Shown here piece by piece: positions 6,169 to 11,855 of a stretch of 12,269 nt of DNA. The translations under genes and the position numbers were made by a program. How positions within the stretch are numbered: the stretch's first letter is position 1; the number at the start of each line of letters is the position of its first letter. The notes below the pieces were generated by a model. That model was not told the DNA's origin. It saw only the letters and a program-made list of their open reading frames with translations, and did no database searches. The stretch spans positions 1 to 12,269 of the forward strand of contig JABFVJ010000001.1 in the NCBI GenBank assembly GCA_013362835.1. The letters are read 5' to 3'. Source of the DNA: Nonomuraea sp. (lineage in GTDB: Bacteria > Actinomycetota > Actinomycetes > Streptosporangiales > Streptosporangiaceae).

Positions 6169-7578
6169 ATGCTTCGTAGGTACGGACAGGTCGGGTTGCT
6201 GCTGGCGCTGATCGTCGCCGAGGTGGCGCTGATCCCCCTGGCCGGCGTCATGCTCATCTCGGCGTTCGCGGTGGGGCTGGTCTTCTTCTTCCCGTGGCAG
6301 GCCAGGATGGTCAGGCGGATGGCCGAGCGCCACCGCCGGCTGCTGCACGCCTGGACCGACGTCACGATCGAGGCCCCCTACCTGCCCAAGCCGCCGCCCC
6401 CGGTGCCGATGGCCGACGGCCTCTACCGCTCCGACCGGACCCTGTACAAGACGCCGCGCATGCCCGCCTGGAACGACCGGTTCAAGTGGCTGCTCACCGA
6501 CCCCGCCACCTGGCGCGACGGCCTGTGGCTGCTGCTCGACCCGATCGTCAAGATCGGCCTGCTGCCGCTGTTCGCCCTGCTCCCGGGGCGCGGCCTGCGC
6601 CTGTACGCCCTCATGGCCAACCTCCTGCTCGGCGCCACCTCCGCGAGCCGCCTGGCCGGCCAGCTCGTCCATCTCAAGCAGGTACGCAACCTCGCCGCCG
6701 ACTCCCAGGCGGCCGAGATGCGCAGGATCGAACGCGACCTGCACGACGGCACCCAGGCGAGACTCGTCGCGATCGGCATGACCCTGGGCGCGGTCGAACA
6801 GCTCATCGACGACAATCCGGCCGCCGCCAAGGCCCTGCTGAGCAAGACCAGGGACGCCTCGGCCGAGACCCTGACCGAGCTGCGTACCGTCATCCGCGGC
6901 ATCCACCCCCCGGTGCTGGCCGAGCGCGGCCTCGCCGACGCCGTACGCGCGCTCGGCATGGACAGCCCCCTCCGGGTCACCGTGAACGTCGAGCTGCCCC
7001 ACCGCCTGGAGGCCCCGGTCGAGGCCGCCGCCTACTTCACGATCAGCGAACTGCTCGCCAACGCCGCCCGCCACAGCGGCGCCGACTCCGTCGAGGTGGA
7101 CATCAGCACCAACGGCACCGCCCTGCGCGTCACCGTGCGCGACGACGGCATGGGCGGCGCCGACCCCGCCAAGGGCACCGGACTGGCCGGCATCGAACGC
7201 CGCCTCGCCGCCTTCGACGGCGTGCTGGCCCTGCACAGCCCGCCCGGCGGCCCCACGGTCGTCACCATGGACATCCCGCACGTGCTCCCCGACCGCGAGG
7301 GCAAACTGACCACGATGCCCCCGAGGATGGCCGTCACCGTGGGCCTGCTGTACGCCACGGCCTGGTGCCCGCTCTTCCCCCAGGGCCTGGTCACGGCCAT
7401 CTTCAAGATCTTCTCCATCGACGAGAAGGGCTGGTTCCTCGCCCTCTACCTCCCCGAGTTCCTGCAGTGGCCCATGATCGTCTTCAACGTCGTCCTCGGA
7501 ACCGTCATGTACGTCGCGGCCGTACGCATCCCGGCCGTCCACAACAGGAAACACGGATTGGCCCTAAGGTCCTGTTGA
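6169..7578 (+). CDS. Membrane sensor histidine kinase (HisKA_3 / NarL-type system)
   Basis: Kinase of 469 residues from the ATG at 6169. The N-terminus has hydrophobic stretches at about 8-41 and 115-158, separated by a cytoplasmic or loop segment with DPATWRDGLWLLLDP, which resembles the PF13796-type sensor module. The dimerisation and phosphoacceptor helix carries the HisKA_3 H-box (MRRIERDLHDGTQARL, His192). The ATPase domain has an N-box (ISELLANAARHS, 292-303), DDGMGG (325-330) and GTGLAGIERRL (336-346). Unusually, about 95 residues follow the ATPase domain, with two further hydrophobic segments (about 386-412 and 430-455), so the kinase core may be flanked by membrane helices. The start is uncertain: GGAGG lies only one base before 6169, and an in-frame GTG at 6133 would add 12 residues. 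The stop and the regulator start overlap (TGATG), so the two are co-translated. It likely senses envelope or drug stress and controls the divergent exporter. Confidence 0.92.
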   Translation: MLRRYGQVGLLLALIVAEVALIPLAGVMLISAFAVGLVFFFPWQARMVRRMAERHRRLLHAWTDVTIEAPYLPKPPPPVPMADGLYRSDRTLYKTPRMPAWNDRFKWLLTDPATWRDGLWLLLDPIVKIGLLPLFALLPGRGLRLYALMANLLLGATSASRLAGQLVHLKQVRNLAADSQAAEMRRIERDLHDGTQARLVAIGMTLGAVEQLIDDNPAAAKALLSKTRDASAETLTELRTVIRGIHPPVLAERGLADAVRALGMDSPLRVTVNVELPHRLEAPVEAAAYFTISELLANAARHSGADSVEVDISTNGTALRVTVRDDGMGGADPAKGTGLAGIERRLAAFDGVLALHSPPGGPTVVTMDIPHVLPDREGKLTTMPPRMAVTVGLLYATAWCPLFPQGLVTAIFKIFSIDEKGWFLALYLPEFLQWPMIVFNVVLGTVMYVAAVRIPAVHNRKHGLALRSC

Positions 7579-8231
7579 TGAAACGCGTGCTCATCGCCGA
7601 AGACCTCTACCTGCTCAGAGACGGCCTGGTCCACCTGCTGCAGGCCCACGGCTTCACGGTCGTCGGCGCGGTCGAGAGCGGCCCCGAGCTGCTGAAGGGG
7701 CTGCTGGAGCTGCGTCCCGACGTCTCGGTCGTCGACGTACGCCTGCCGCCCACGTTCACCGACGAGGGGCTGCAGGCCGCGCTGGAGGCCCGCTCGAAGG
7801 TGCCGGGGCTGCCGGTCCTCGTCCTGTCGCAGCACGTCGAGCAGCTGTACGCGCGCGAGCTGCTGGCCGACGGCTCCGGCGGCATCGGCTACCTGCTGAA
7901 GGACCGCGTGTTCAACGCCGAGCAGTTCGTCGACGCCGTGCACCGGGTCTCCGAAGGCGGCACGGCGATGGACCCCGAGGTGATCGCCAAGCTGCTGGCC
8001 AGCAACGCCAGGAACGAGCCGCTGGCCGCCCTCACCCCGCGCGAGCGGGAGGTCCTGGAGGCCATGGCAGAAGGGCGCTCCAACGCCGCGATCTCCCAGC
8101 GGCTCTACCTCAGCGAGAGCGCCGTCGCCAAGCACACGGCCGGCATCTTCGCCAAGCTGGGCCTGGCTCCCTCCGACGACGACAACCGGCGCGTGCTCGC
8201 CGTGCTCGCCTACCTCAACAGCCGCTCCTGA
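7578..8231 (+). CDS. NarL/FixJ-family response regulator
   Basis: Regulator of 217 residues. The receiver domain (1-125) has the acidic pocket Glu8/Asp9, phosphoacceptor Asp53 (in DVSVVDVRLPP), switch residue Ser84 and Lys108 (in YLLKDR). The C-terminal LuxR-type helix-turn-helix (about 150-213) reads LTPREREVLEAMAEGRSNAA and then LYLSESAVAKHTAGIFAKLG. The ATG at 7578 overlaps the kinase stop by one base, and TAAGG (7565-7569) is a modest ribosome-binding site. It should be phosphorylated by the adjacent kinase and bind DNA as a dimer. The divergent ABC exporter genes are the most likely target, by analogy with NatKR-NatAB and LnrJK-LnrLMN in Bacillus. The 103-base gap downstream holds no evident terminator. 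Confidence 0.95.
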   Translation: MKRVLIAEDLYLLRDGLVHLLQAHGFTVVGAVESGPELLKGLLELRPDVSVVDVRLPPTFTDEGLQAALEARSKVPGLPVLVLSQHVEQLYARELLADGSGGIGYLLKDRVFNAEQFVDAVHRVSEGGTAMDPEVIAKLLASNARNEPLAALTPREREVLEAMAEGRSNAAISQRLYLSESAVAKHTAGIFAKLGLAPSDDDNRRVLAVLAYLNSRS

Positions 8232-8276
8232 CTCACTGTCCTCCCTTCGCGCAGCGGTAGCCGGATCCAGCCTGAG

Positions 8277-8299
8277 TTGTCGGTGGGAGCGGCTATTTT
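8277..8299 (+). promoter_or_regulatory. RecA-NDp-type (PafBC) DNA-damage promoter upstream of the clamp gene
   Basis: TTGTCGGTG (8277-8285), eight bases, then TATTTT (8294-8299). This satisfies every position of the described actinobacterial RecA-NDp consensus TTGTCRGTG-N8-TAnnnT, which is LexA-independent and driven by PafBC in mycobacteria. The short gap between the two elements is the diagnostic feature and is not that of an ordinary -35/-10 pair. Transcription would start near 8306, leaving a leader of about 30 bases with the ribosome-binding site AAGGGTGG (8321-8328). No other copy of the full motif was found in the window. Confidence 0.75.
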
Positions 8300-8334
8300 C
8301 ATAGAGGCACGGCGCGACGAAAGGGTGGATCCTC

Positions 8335-9432
8335 GTGAAGATCCGGGTTAACCGCGATGTACTGGCAGATGCGGTGGCATGGGCCGCCCGAGTGCTGCCC
8401 AGCCGCCCGGTGGTGCCCGTACTCTCCGGGTTGCTGCTGGAGGCGGGGGAGGAGCTGAGCCTGTCCGCCTTCGACTACGACGTCTCCGCGCGGGCCATGG
8501 TCGACGCCGACGTGGCCGAGTCGGGGAGCGTGCTCATCCCCGGGCGACTGCTCGCCGAGATCAGCCGCAGCCTGCCCGCCGACGACGTCGAGATCGTCAC
8601 CGAAGGCCAGGAGGCGGTGCTGACCTGCGGGAGCGCCGAGTTCGGCCTGATCACGATGCCGGTCGAAGACTTCCCGACGCTTCCCGTCATGCCGCCGAGC
8701 ATCGGCGCGATCGGCGGAGGCGTGTTCGCCTCGGCGGTGAGCCAGGTCGCGCCCGCCGCGAGCCGCGACGACACGCTGCCGATGCTCACCGGCATCAGGG
8801 TCGACATCGAGGGCGAGTCCGTGGCGATGGCCGCGACCGACCGCTACCGCATCGCCGCCCGCGACTTCACCTGGCGGCCGGCCGGCCCCGGTCTCGCCGT
8901 CTCCGCCATGGTTCCGGCGAAGGTGCTGGTCGAGGTGGCCAAGTCGCTGCGCGGCGGCGAGGTGTCCGTCGCGATGGGCGACGGCGTGGCCGGGTTCGAG
9001 AGCGTCGGCCGCAGCACGACCGTGCGGCTGCTCGACGAGCAGTTCATCGACTACCGCGCCAGGCTGACCTCCGACTGGTCGATCAGGGCCGACGTCGCCG
9101 TGGGGCCGTTCGTCAGCGCGATCAAGCGGGTGGCCCTGGTGGCCGAGCGCAACACCGCGATCCGGCTGTCGTTCACCCAGGGTCAGGTGCTGATCCAGGC
9201 GGGCGGCGGCGACATCGGGCGCGGCACCGAGGTGGTCGACTGCGAGCTGCGCGGCGACGACATCCAGATCGCCTTCCAGTCGCAGTTCCTGCTCGACGGC
9301 CTGACCGGCGTCGAGGGCGAGCTGGCCAGGATCAACATGGAGTCGCCGACCAGGCCCGCCCTGATCCAGGACGTCCCCGGCGACGCCGAGCCCGCCTTCC
9401 GCTACCTGGTCATGTCCCTGCGCCTGACCTGA
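8335..9432 (+). CDS. dnaN: DNA polymerase III beta subunit paralogue (sliding clamp)
   Basis: Clamp of 365 residues, close to full family length (about 365-380), with all three clamp domains. Conserved landmarks: KIRVNRDVLADAVAWAARVL with Arg24 in SRPVVPVL (the DNA-contacting Arg of E. coli beta), SAFDYDVSAR (44-53), EDFPTLP (111-117), MAATDRYRIAARDF (165-178), LLDEQFIDYRARL (232-244), NTAIRLSF (273-280) and the C-terminus YLVMSLRLT. The canonical protein usually ends in MPxRL; here Pro is replaced by Ser361, inside the peptide-binding pocket. FIDY and FQSQFLLDGL also depart from the usual FPxY and FNxxYLxDAL. The GTG at 8335 has a good ribosome-binding site (AAGGGTGG, 8321-8328). The neighbours are not dnaA, recF or gyrB, so this is probably a second, accessory clamp. 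Its upstream region carries a DNA-damage promoter motif. It may substitute for or compete with the replicative clamp on damaged DNA (inference). It converges on the MarR gene with a 3-base gap. Confidence 0.92.
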   Translation: MKIRVNRDVLADAVAWAARVLPSRPVVPVLSGLLLEAGEELSLSAFDYDVSARAMVDADVAESGSVLIPGRLLAEISRSLPADDVEIVTEGQEAVLTCGSAEFGLITMPVEDFPTLPVMPPSIGAIGGGVFASAVSQVAPAASRDDTLPMLTGIRVDIEGESVAMAATDRYRIAARDFTWRPAGPGLAVSAMVPAKVLVEVAKSLRGGEVSVAMGDGVAGFESVGRSTTVRLLDEQFIDYRARLTSDWSIRADVAVGPFVSAIKRVALVAERNTAIRLSFTQGQVLIQAGGGDIGRGTEVVDCELRGDDIQIAFQSQFLLDGLTGVEGELARINMESPTRPALIQDVPGDAEPAFRYLVMSLRLT

Positions 9433-9435
9433 CCC

Positions 9436-9891
9436 TCACTCCGCCGCCCCCGACTGGCGCTCGGCGACCAGCTTGAAGACCCTCTTGAAGTCCGCGTACG
9501 CCTGCTCGCCCACGGCCCGCGCGTGCGCGGCCTCCATGTCGGCGATGATCGCGTCCGACTTCGCCATGTGATCGAGGCCCCTCTCGGTCGGCACGATCAG
9601 CTTGGCCCGCCGGTCGGCCGGGTCGGGCTGCCGCTCCACGTACCCGAGCGCGACGAGCTCGTCCACCAGCGTGCCGATCACCTGCTTGTGCTGGCCCGAC
9701 TGCGCGGCCAGGTCGGTGGCCCTGCTGCCCTCCTCGTCCAGGTACGCCAGCACGGCCCCGTGCCGCGCCCGCAACCGCGGGTGCCCCTGCTCGGCCAGCT
9801 TGGCGAAGAGCTCGCGCTGCAGCCCGAAAAGTGTCCGTACGGACAGGACGCCGAGGTCGGGTTCGTCCTGCTTGCGATGACTCCTACGCAC
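9436..9891 (-). CDS. MarR family transcriptional regulator
   Basis: Protein of 151 residues with the MarR winged helix-turn-helix at about 38-108: ATDLAAQSGQHKQVIGTLVD is the recognition region and DPADRRAKLIVPTERG the wing. Flanking N- and C-terminal helices form the dimer. The start is the GTG at 9891, supported by GGAGGG seven bases upstream. Such regulators repress their own gene and a divergent neighbour, and release on binding aromatic or phenolic ligands or on thiol oxidation. No Cys is present in this protein, so ligand binding is more likely than direct thiol sensing. Palindromic sites cover the gap to the divergent monooxygenase-NmrA operon, which is the predicted target. It converges on the clamp gene. 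Confidence 0.94.
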   Translation of the reverse strand: MRRSHRKQDEPDLGVLSVRTLFGLQRELFAKLAEQGHPRLRARHGAVLAYLDEEGSRATDLAAQSGQHKQVIGTLVDELVALGYVERQPDPADRRAKLIVPTERGLDHMAKSDAIIADMEAAHARAVGEQAYADFKRVFKLVAERQSGAAE

Positions 9892-9903
9892 GTCGCACCC
9901 TCC

Positions 9904-9934
9904 AATTAGTCACTAACTTTGACTATCACTAATT
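9904..9934. promoter_or_regulatory. MarR operator region with nested palindromes
   Basis: TTAGTCACTAA (9906-9916) is a perfect 5-1-5 palindrome. Its right half TCACTAA recurs at 9926-9932, 16 bases downstream. In addition AATTAGT (9904-9910) and ACTAATT (9928-9934) form a perfect 7-bp inverted repeat spanning the whole element. The site lies between the divergent MarR and ABM start codons and covers the -35 of the plus-strand promoter and the probable promoter of marR. It is markedly AT-rich against its surroundings. MarR binding is inferred from position and symmetry. Confidence 0.65.
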
Positions 9935-9947
9935 CTTACTATACCGT
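9919..9947 (+). promoter_or_regulatory. Promoter of the ABM-NmrA operon, leaderless
   Basis: -35 TTGACT (9919-9924), a 17-base spacer, then -10 TACCGT (9942-9947), a good match to the TTGACn / TAnnnT housekeeping consensus. The -10 ends six bases before the ATG at 9954 and there is no ribosome-binding site, so the transcript should be leaderless. The -35 lies inside the operator palindromes, consistent with simple repression by MarR. Confidence 0.65.
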
Positions 9948-9953
9948 GGTCGC

Positions 9954-10241
9954 ATGACGACGACGGTGGAACTCACCAGATTCAGGGTGTCCCCGGAGCG
10001 TGCCGGCCGGTTGCTGGCGGCCCGGCCGGGGATGCTCGAAGACTTCGCGGCCGACCGTGCCGGCTTCCTCGGCGCCAGGCTGGTCCGCCTGTCCGACGAC
10101 GAATGGCTGGACATCGTGGAGTGGCGGTCGAGCGACGACTTCGCCGCCTCCCGTGCCAAGGGCGCCAACCTGCCCGGCATCCAGACGTTCTTCACCCTGA
10201 TCGACGAGCTGATTTCCGCAGAAGAGGGGACAATGCAATGA
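9954..10241 (+). CDS. Small ABM-like (antibiotic biosynthesis monooxygenase) dimeric alpha/beta-barrel protein
   Basis: Protein of 95 residues with the ferredoxin-like pattern of the ABM/EthD superfamily: strand VELTRFRVS (5-13), helix to about 36, strand FLGARLVRLSDDEWLDIVEW (38-57), then a helical segment SSDDFAASRAK. Members act as small cofactor-free monooxygenases on quinol-type substrates, as haem-degrading enzymes, or only as accessory binding domains. The haem-degrading type needs Asn/Trp/His residues that I do not see clearly here, so the reaction is open. The ATG at 9954 directly follows a promoter -10 with no ribosome-binding site, so the gene is read leaderless. The stop overlaps the next start (ATGA, 10238-10241), coupling it to the NmrA protein. 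It is controlled by the divergent MarR. Confidence 0.8.
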   Translation: MTTTVELTRFRVSPERAGRLLAARPGMLEDFAADRAGFLGARLVRLSDDEWLDIVEWRSSDDFAASRAKGANLPGIQTFFTLIDELISAEEGTMQ

Positions 10242-11074
10242 CCATCCTGATCACCGGTGCCGGCGGCAACGTGTCGAGCGCCGTTCTGAAGTCGCTGGGC
10301 GACCTGTCCGACGTGCGGGTCCTGGTGCGTGACGCGGCCAAGGCACCGGCAGGCGTGGAGGTCGCCGTCGGCGACCTCCACCACCCCGAGACGCTCGACG
10401 CCGCCTTCAAGGGCGTCGACACCCTGTGGCTGCTGACCGCCATGGGCCCCCAGGCGCCCCACGCGAGCATGAACGCCGTCTGGGCCGCACAGAGGGCCGG
10501 AGTGGGTCACGTGGTGCGCCTGTCGGCCATCGGCGCCGCCCACGACGCCCCGACCCGCAACGGCCGCCTCCACGCCCTCTCCGACGTCGAGCTCGCCGCC
10601 TCGGGTCTCGACTGGACGGTCATCCGCCCGGCCTTCTTCATGCAGAACCTTCTCGGCTCGGTCAACGGCGACACCTTGTACGGCGGCATCGGCGAAGGCC
10701 GGATCGGCCTGATCGACACCCGCGACATCGCCGACTTCGCGGCCACGGTCCTGCGCGACCCGGCCCGCCACAACGGCCGGACCTACACTCTCACGGGCCC
10801 GGCCAGCATCTCACTGAGGGAGGCCGCCACCGACCTGACCGAGGTCTACGGCACGCCGATCACCTACCAGCCGGTGTCGCCCGACGACGCCCACCAGTCG
10901 ATGCTGGCGGCAGGCATGCCCGACTGGGACGCGGCGGTCACCAAGGAATACCTCAAGGCGTACGCGCGAGGGTGGGGCGACTACACGACGACGGCCTACA
11001 CCGACGTGACGGGGCGTGCGGGCCGCACCTTCGCCGAGTTCGCGAAGGACCACGCGGCCCGGCTCCGCCCCTGA
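10238..11074 (+). CDS. NmrA-like / atypical SDR family NAD(P)-binding protein
   Basis: Protein of 278 residues. The N-terminal Rossmann fold begins ILITGAGGNVSSAVLKSL with glycine motif TGAGGNVS (6-13); the third Gly of the TGxxGxxG pattern is Ser13. Arg31 after the second strand (VRVLVRD) suggests NADPH preference. GDLHHPETLDAAFKGVDTLW, VVRLSAIGA and DWTVIRPAFFMQN are hallmarks of the NmrA/QorB group, as are the DTRDIADFAATVLRD and TGPASISLREAA regions. The classical SDR Tyr-x-x-x-Lys is absent, as usual in this branch. Family roles range from NAD(P)H:quinone reductase (QorB) to redox-state sensor (NmrA). An oxidoreductase role is the better guess beside an ABM protein. The start is the ATG at 10238, with AGAGGGG (10223-10229) as ribosome-binding site and a 4-base overlap with the ABM gene. 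It converges on the GntR gene seven bases downstream. Confidence 0.9.
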   Translation: MTILITGAGGNVSSAVLKSLGDLSDVRVLVRDAAKAPAGVEVAVGDLHHPETLDAAFKGVDTLWLLTAMGPQAPHASMNAVWAAQRAGVGHVVRLSAIGAAHDAPTRNGRLHALSDVELAASGLDWTVIRPAFFMQNLLGSVNGDTLYGGIGEGRIGLIDTRDIADFAATVLRDPARHNGRTYTLTGPASISLREAATDLTEVYGTPITYQPVSPDDAHQSMLAAGMPDWDAAVTKEYLKAYARGWGDYTTTAYTDVTGRAGRTFAEFAKDHAARLRP

Positions 11075-11081
11075 ACGCCCG

Positions 11082-11756
11082 TCAGGAGTCGGTGAGCGCG
11101 ATGAGGATGTGCTCCATGCACGCGTGCCCCGCCCGCTCGGCGGCGGCCGCGTCACCGGCGGCGATGGCGCGGGCGATGGCGTCGTGCGGGATGTAGCTCT
11201 TGTTCAGCGAGGTGCCGGCGGCCGTGATGCTGGCCCGCAGCGCCGCCGAGAAGTCCTCGTAGAGGTCGATGAGCACGAGGTTGTGGGTGGAGTGCGCGAC
11301 CGCCATGTGGAAGGCCAGGTCGGCCTCGACGAAGTAGTCGGGGTCGTCGAGCTCCCACGCCCGGTCGCGCTCGGCCAGCGCGGCCTCGATGCGGCGGATG
11401 TCCTCGTCGGTGCGCCTGGTGGCGGCCAGGCGCGCGGACTCGACCTCCAGCGCGCGCCGCACCTCCAGGATCTCCAGCTGCTCGGCCTGACGCAGCCGGC
11501 GCAGCATCGCCCCGGACAGCTCACTGGTGGCCCGGACGTAAGTGCCGTCGCCCTGACGGCACTCCAGCAGCCCGGCGTGCGTCAACGCACGTACGGCCTC
11601 GCGAACGGTGTTGCGACCCACTCCGAGTTGCTCGGCGAGCACGGTCTCGGTGGGGATCTTGCCGTTCATCTGCCACGACCCTGAGGTGATCTGCTCCTTG
11701 AGCTGATCGATCACCTGGTCGACGAGCGAAGCTCGCTGCGCCGTACGCAGACTCAC
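11082..11756 (-). CDS. GntR family transcriptional regulator, FadR subfamily (FCD domain)
   Basis: Protein of 224 residues. The N-terminal GntR winged helix (about 8-76) has IPTETVLAEQLGVGRNTVRE and ALTHAGLLECRQGDGTYVRA. The all-helical FCD domain (about 95-220) keeps the metal ligands Asp146 and His150 (EADLAFHMAVAHSTHN), His191 (YIPHDAIARAIAAGD) and His216 (CMEHIL). FCD regulators bind a carboxylic-acid ligand through this metal site and usually repress catabolic genes. No such gene lies beside it, so the target is not evident. The start is the GTG at 11756 with a strong ribosome-binding site (GGAGGAGG, 11763-11770) upstream. The promoter region holds several palindromes, suggesting autoregulation. 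It follows a TPR-protein gene on the same strand after a 99-base gap and converges on the NmrA gene. Confidence 0.94.
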   Translation of the reverse strand: MSLRTAQRASLVDQVIDQLKEQITSGSWQMNGKIPTETVLAEQLGVGRNTVREAVRALTHAGLLECRQGDGTYVRATSELSGAMLRRLRQAEQLEILEVRRALEVESARLAATRRTDEDIRRIEAALAERDRAWELDDPDYFVEADLAFHMAVAHSTHNLVLIDLYEDFSAALRASITAAGTSLNKSYIPHDAIARAIAAGDAAAAERAGHACMEHILIALTDS

Positions 11757-11783
11757 AGTCCGCCTCCTCCGGGGAAACCAATC

Positions 11784-11810
11784 ATCCTATGAGTCAATGA
11801 CTGGTCGACC
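11784..11810 (-). promoter_or_regulatory. Candidate gntR promoter -10 and adjacent operator palindromes
   Basis: On the minus strand TAGGAT (11789-11784) fits a TAnnnT -10 and would give a leader of about 20 bases containing the ribosome-binding site. Directly upstream lie AGTCAATGACT (11792-11802), a perfect 5-1-5 palindrome, and GGTCGACC (11803-11810), a perfect 8-bp palindrome. They occupy the -10/-35 spacer, where a repressor would act. No clear -35 is visible. An autoregulatory GntR site is the simplest reading. Confidence 0.5.
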
Positions 11811-11819
11811 CTAATTATT

Positions 11820-11849
11820 CCAGACTCAAAAGTCCAAATCTGGAGCTCC
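11820..11849. repeat. Cluster of short inverted repeats between the TPR-protein gene and gntR
   Basis: CCAGA/TCTGG (11820-11824 and 11839-11843), an inner GACT/AGTC pair (11823-11826 and 11831-11834) and the palindrome GGAGCTCC (11842-11849) overlap in 30 bases just after the stop of the upstream minus-strand gene. The stems are short and compete with each other, so I do not call it a terminator. It may be a weak terminator or an extension of the gntR regulatory region. Confidence 0.35.
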
Positions 11850-11855
11850 CGGAGG

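Noticed and set aside
6060..6365. Upstream extension of the ABC ATPase frame by 102 residues
   Set aside because: The extra residues have no ABC character, lie antisense to the kinase start, and the normal family N-terminus begins at the ATG at 6059.
6124..7554. 476-codon open frame antisense to the histidine kinase
   Set aside because: Low-complexity Gly/Asp/Val/Gln-rich translation, fully covered by a well-supported kinase gene on the other strand.
8263..8332. Repeated GGATCC (8263 and 8327)
   Set aside because: A 6-base self-complementary word occurring twice in 70 bases of GC-rich DNA is not significant, and neither copy is placed like an operator.
8232..8334. LexA/SOS box upstream of the clamp gene
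   Set aside because: No GAAC-N4-GTTC-like palindrome is present; the damage-type motif found there is of the LexA-independent class.
9430..9440. Terminators at convergent gene ends (also near 2500, 4423 and 11078)
   Set aside because: The convergent genes are 3-7 bases apart or overlap, and no GC-rich stem followed by T-run was visible at any of them.
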